Origin: Enteractinococcus coprophilus
GTDB lineage: Bacteria; Actinomycetota; Actinomycetes; Actinomycetales; Micrococcaceae
NCBI RefSeq assembly: GCF_006716305.1
Contig: NZ_VFOU01000002.1
Span: 124,001 to 188,000, forward strand
Reading direction: 5' to 3'
Length of the DNA stretch: 64,000 nt
Under the pieces are notes generated by a model, which saw only the letters and a program-made list of their open reading frames with translations, was not told the DNA's origin and searched no databases. The number at the start of each line of letters is the position of its first letter. Position 1 is the stretch's first letter. A program made the translations under genes and the position numbers. This document shows positions 61,565 through 64,000 of the stretch, one piece after another.

Positions 61565-62530
61565 ATGCGTTCTTCACAAGCTCGAGTCCGGGTCGCTCGC
61601 GTCACTAAAGACGGCGGCCGAACGCACCGCGCCGACACCCTGGCAGTGGAAGAGCCGCTAGAAATTCGCGTCAACGGTGAACGCCTCGCGGTCACCATGC
61701 GCACCCCGGTCCACGACTTTTCGCTTGCCGTGGGTTTCGCCCTGTCCGAGGGCATTATCAACTCCGCAGACGACGTCGCCGCCGTGCGCTACTGCCAAAA
61801 AGATCAAGGTCCCAAAGGCCTGAGGCCCGTCGGGCAACTCACGCCCGGTGTCGATGCTTCCGCTGAGCTGGCCATGCCACTGACCCTGGGGACTTTTGCT
61901 GGAGCATTGGACGACACCTCAGATAACGTCGTGGACATCACCCTGGCCCCGCATGTGCCACCACCTGCCACTGCGGCACAACGCCAACTGGTGGTGAATT
62001 CCTCATGCGGGCTCTGTGGGCGTCAGTCGCTGGACGATGTTCACCAAAACGGTTGCTACCCGATCGACGCGCGCTCCGACTTCACCCTGGACGAGCACAC
62101 CGTCATGGGCCTACCGGACCGACTCAGCGAAGATCAAAAAGTCTTCGCCAAAACCGGTGGGTTACACGGTGCCGGACTGTACGACGTTGATACCGGGGAA
62201 ATCCTTGTCGTCCGTGAAGACGTCGGACGGCATAATGCCGTCGATAAGGTTCTGGGTTGGGCTCTGATGGAGGGCCTGCTACCGCTACACCGGCACGTGC
62301 TGGTCACTTCCTCGCGTGCCAGCTTTGAACTTGTCCAAAAAGCCGCGATGGCTGGCGTGCCGATGCTGGTGGCCGTCTCAGCGCCTTCTTCGCTGGCAGT
62401 CGAGCTGGCCCGCGAGTCCGATATGACGCTTGTGGGCTTCACGCGCGGTCACCGTTGCGTCATCTACGTCGGTGAAGATCGGATCGTGCCACCTGAGGAA
62501 CGTGCCGACGACATCGCAGCAGCCCAATAA
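61565..62530 (+). CDS. fdhD: Formate dehydrogenase accessory sulfurtransferase FdhD
   Basis: 321 residues. FdhD transfers sulfur from a cysteine desulfurase to the molybdenum cofactor of formate dehydrogenase. The functional CxxC is in NSSCGLCGRQS, and the conserved KTGGLHGAGLYD and VVREDVGRHNAVDKVLGW segments are present. It is divergent from moeB, with 57 bases between, and implies a Mo-dependent formate dehydrogenase elsewhere in the genome. Confidence 0.95.
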   Translation: MRSSQARVRVARVTKDGGRTHRADTLAVEEPLEIRVNGERLAVTMRTPVHDFSLAVGFALSEGIINSADDVAAVRYCQKDQGPKGLRPVGQLTPGVDASAELAMPLTLGTFAGALDDTSDNVVDITLAPHVPPPATAAQRQLVVNSSCGLCGRQSLDDVHQNGCYPIDARSDFTLDEHTVMGLPDRLSEDQKVFAKTGGLHGAGLYDVDTGEILVVREDVGRHNAVDKVLGWALMEGLLPLHRHVLVTSSRASFELVQKAAMAGVPMLVAVSAPSSLAVELARESDMTLVGFTRGHRCVIYVGEDRIVPPEERADDIAAAQ

Positions 62531-62728
62531 TCGCGTGTTGACGTCGCGAAATTGCTAGCGCGTCCTTGCAGTAGATACAACCCTCTTCAGCCGAATTGTG
62601 GATAGCGTATGCACCGCTCGCGTAAGTTACTTGAATTTTCCAGAATCCGATAACGAGGGCTAGATATCGGGCTTCGATGCGGTTACTTTATGGGAACAGT
62701 CTTTTCCGACCTGATAAAGGCATCACTC

Positions 62729-63388
62729 ATGAAGTCATCCTCGAAGAAGTCTGCTGCCCAATGGCTGCTGAGCGGATTTACTGCATTTACACTCACATTT
62801 TCTTTAGCCGGTTGCTCTCAAACTGCTGAAGAAAACCCGGAACTCGAAAAGACCACCGATGCTTCTCTGGTCGAAACTGCCGAATACGTCCCAGCATCTG
62901 CAGATGGCCCGGCACAAAACGTTCCCGAACCACAACTGCCTATCTCTGCGACAGAGAAGTCGGAGGCGGGTGCCGAGGCTACGTTGAAGTATTTTTGGGA
63001 AGCCATCGACTATGGGCGATTAACCGGTGATACCACCTATGCAGGACTTGTTTCATCGGAATCGTGCGATCTTTGTTCCGACCTAATCTCGGGCTGGACG
63101 CGGGTATACGAGGAAGACTCGTGGGCAGTATTGCACGGCAACATGGCTCTCGAAGTCCAAGATCTTGATATCTCTACTGAAGCCGACCGGGGCGAGACTA
63201 TCGCGGGTATCAGCTTCGTTATGACTGAACCTGCAGTGGACTTCTATGAAATAGACGGACATCTCGAAGATGACAGTTTCGATACCGAAAGTACAGCGGA
63301 CTGGTGGGCTGAGTTGAATTTTGACGAAACATCTGAACGTTGGAAAATTGAGTGGATAGGCGTAGAAGACCATCTTTCGGAGGATTAG
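62729..63388 (+). CDS. DUF6318 family lipoprotein
   Basis: 219 residues. The signal peptide (about 1-30) ends in a lipobox LAGC, so the mature protein should be lipid-anchored. After a Pro/Glu-rich linker, the domain has AGAEATLKYFWEAIDYGRLTGD, the Cys pair SCDLCSDL and a C-terminal WWAELNF stretch, matching DUF6318, common in actinobacteria. ATG at 62729 has AAAGG 9 bases upstream; the ATG at 62690 has none. The next gene, for a secreted protein, begins 6 bases after the stop. Function unknown. Confidence 0.88.
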   Translation: MKSSSKKSAAQWLLSGFTAFTLTFSLAGCSQTAEENPELEKTTDASLVETAEYVPASADGPAQNVPEPQLPISATEKSEAGAEATLKYFWEAIDYGRLTGDTTYAGLVSSESCDLCSDLISGWTRVYEEDSWAVLHGNMALEVQDLDISTEADRGETIAGISFVMTEPAVDFYEIDGHLEDDSFDTESTADWWAELNFDETSERWKIEWIGVEDHLSED

Positions 63389-63393
63389 CCCCG

Positions 63394-64000
63394 ATGCGTC
63401 ACGTTCTAAATTCGTTGCTTCTCTGCTTTGCGACTCTTTCCATCTTGATCTTCGCGTGGGACCCAAATGCTGTTGCTAATGCTGCTTTCGATGTCAAAGA
63501 TGAGAGTGACGGACATTCGATGTTTGTGCGAATCGAACAGAACTCTCGTATCTCTAACCGGCCCCCTCAGCGGCAGAACTCAGCGCGATCAAGCCAACAA
63601 TCTAGTCGACCGTCGCATCATAGTACTAAGCAAAATACGAGTCCCAGCACATATTCGGTGGATGCTGGTCCGATTACTACTCAAGCGCCCACAAGTTCGA
63701 CTGTTTGTTTCAGAGGGGGCAGGGGCGTCCTCACGCCGGTACAATCCAGCTACCTTTGCAATATGTCTGTACTAGACGACCTCCGTCGGATCCCAGAGAC
63801 AGAGGCTTCGCTGGCCCGACCAGCGGCACAACCAGCACCGGCTCCAGAACCAATCGAGATCGTTATCACTGCTTCAGACCTCTTGGAACTTATTCCTACT
63901 ACACCGCAAATCTTGATGGACCGGGGACCATTTGGTCTAAAGAACGCGCATACAAATTTCTATGCCAGCGATCATCAGGCGCAAACCGTCACGGAGACGA
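63394..64000 (+). CDS. Secreted protein, probable PKD-like partner of DUF6318, truncated by window end
   Basis: 202 codons are open from ATG 63394 to the window end. GGAGG lies 10 bases upstream, inside the end of the DUF6318 gene. The protein starts with a signal peptide (MRHVLNSLLLCFATLSIL, cleavage near AVANA), then about 60 residues rich in Ser, Gln, Arg and Thr, a Cys pair (STVCF, YLCNMS) and a domain starting ITASDLLELIPTTPQILMD. In related actinobacteria the gene after DUF6318 often encodes a PKD-fold secreted protein and this sequence looks similar, from memory. It is probably co-transcribed with the lipoprotein gene. Confidence 0.75.
   Translation, partial: MRHVLNSLLLCFATLSILIFAWDPNAVANAAFDVKDESDGHSMFVRIEQNSRISNRPPQRQNSARSSQQSSRPSHHSTKQNTSPSTYSVDAGPITTQAPTSSTVCFRGGRGVLTPVQSSYLCNMSVLDDLRRIPETEASLARPAAQPAPAPEPIEIVITASDLLELIPTTPQILMDRGPFGLKNAHTNFYASDHQAQTVTET

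Noticed and set aside
1-64000. CRISPR arrays or prophage genes
   Set aside because: No regularly spaced short repeats, cas genes or phage structural genes were seen.

Overview
The window looks like chromosomal DNA of a mid-GC actinobacterium, most likely Micrococcaceae-like (Yaniella/Enteractinococcus/Nesterenkonia area). This is inferred from gene families and order: DUF2469, DUF3145 and DUF3052 proteins, a homodimeric AceE, and the run FasR / fabD-fabH-acpP-fabF / aceE / DUF3052 / AhpE-like peroxiredoxin, the same order known around aceE in mycobacteria. Several genes appear to start at TTG. No plasmid or phage hallmark was seen.

Layout. 1-6.5 kb: a plus-strand run with two signal peptidases I (the first cut by the window edge), RNase HII, DUF2469, YraN, ComM, DprA and XerC, mostly overlapping or touching. 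6.7-16.5 kb: DUF3145, then minus-strand type II fatty acid synthesis with its PucR-type regulator and pyruvate dehydrogenase E1, and plus-strand DUF3052, a peroxiredoxin and tRNA-Val. 16.6-17.9 kb is gene-poor. 17.9-23.1 kb, minus strand: a large secreted amidase with three SH3 repeats, a LicA/APH-like phosphotransferase and a two-domain SDR. 23.2-31.5 kb: a flavin/FMN-binding stress protein, PPK2, cysteine synthesis (cysK, cysE), msrA, a frameshifted alcohol dehydrogenase, a LysM-NlpC/P60 hydrolase, Nif3-like and coiled-coil zinc-ribbon-like proteins. 31.5-42.5 kb: yaaA, RNase P RNA, a secreted HNH nuclease, a long GAPDH, an SGNH acyltransferase, peptide deformylase plus a monooxygenase, a Bcr/CflA exporter, a crotonase, a GlsB-like protein, a cupin, tRNA-His and oligoribonuclease.

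42.6-52 kb is the accessory part: two tandem MptB-like mannosyltransferases, an MFS carrier with a GntR/FCD regulator, and a thioredoxin-reductase-like gene split inside its FAD-binding glycine motif by a 2.85-kb insertion carrying two different IS110-family transposases in the same orientation. The rest of that flavoprotein resumes at 51140 and carries two further internal deletions. tRNA-Arg follows.

52-64 kb: an accessory SSB, EttA, a UMF1-type MFS protein, acyl-CoA thioesterase II, a hypothetical protein, a fusion of an OsmC domain to a truncated haemoglobin O, molybdenum cofactor genes (moaE facing moaD-moeA-moeB, then fdhD), and a DUF6318 lipoprotein followed by a secreted protein cut by the window end.

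Most of the window is ordinary core metabolism, envelope and housekeeping. The points most worth a second look are the IS110 pair and its conserved non-coding blocks (possible bridge RNAs), the reconstructable split flavoprotein gene, the OsmC-globin fusion, the frameshifted dehydrogenase, and a palindromic operator between the monooxygenase and exporter genes.
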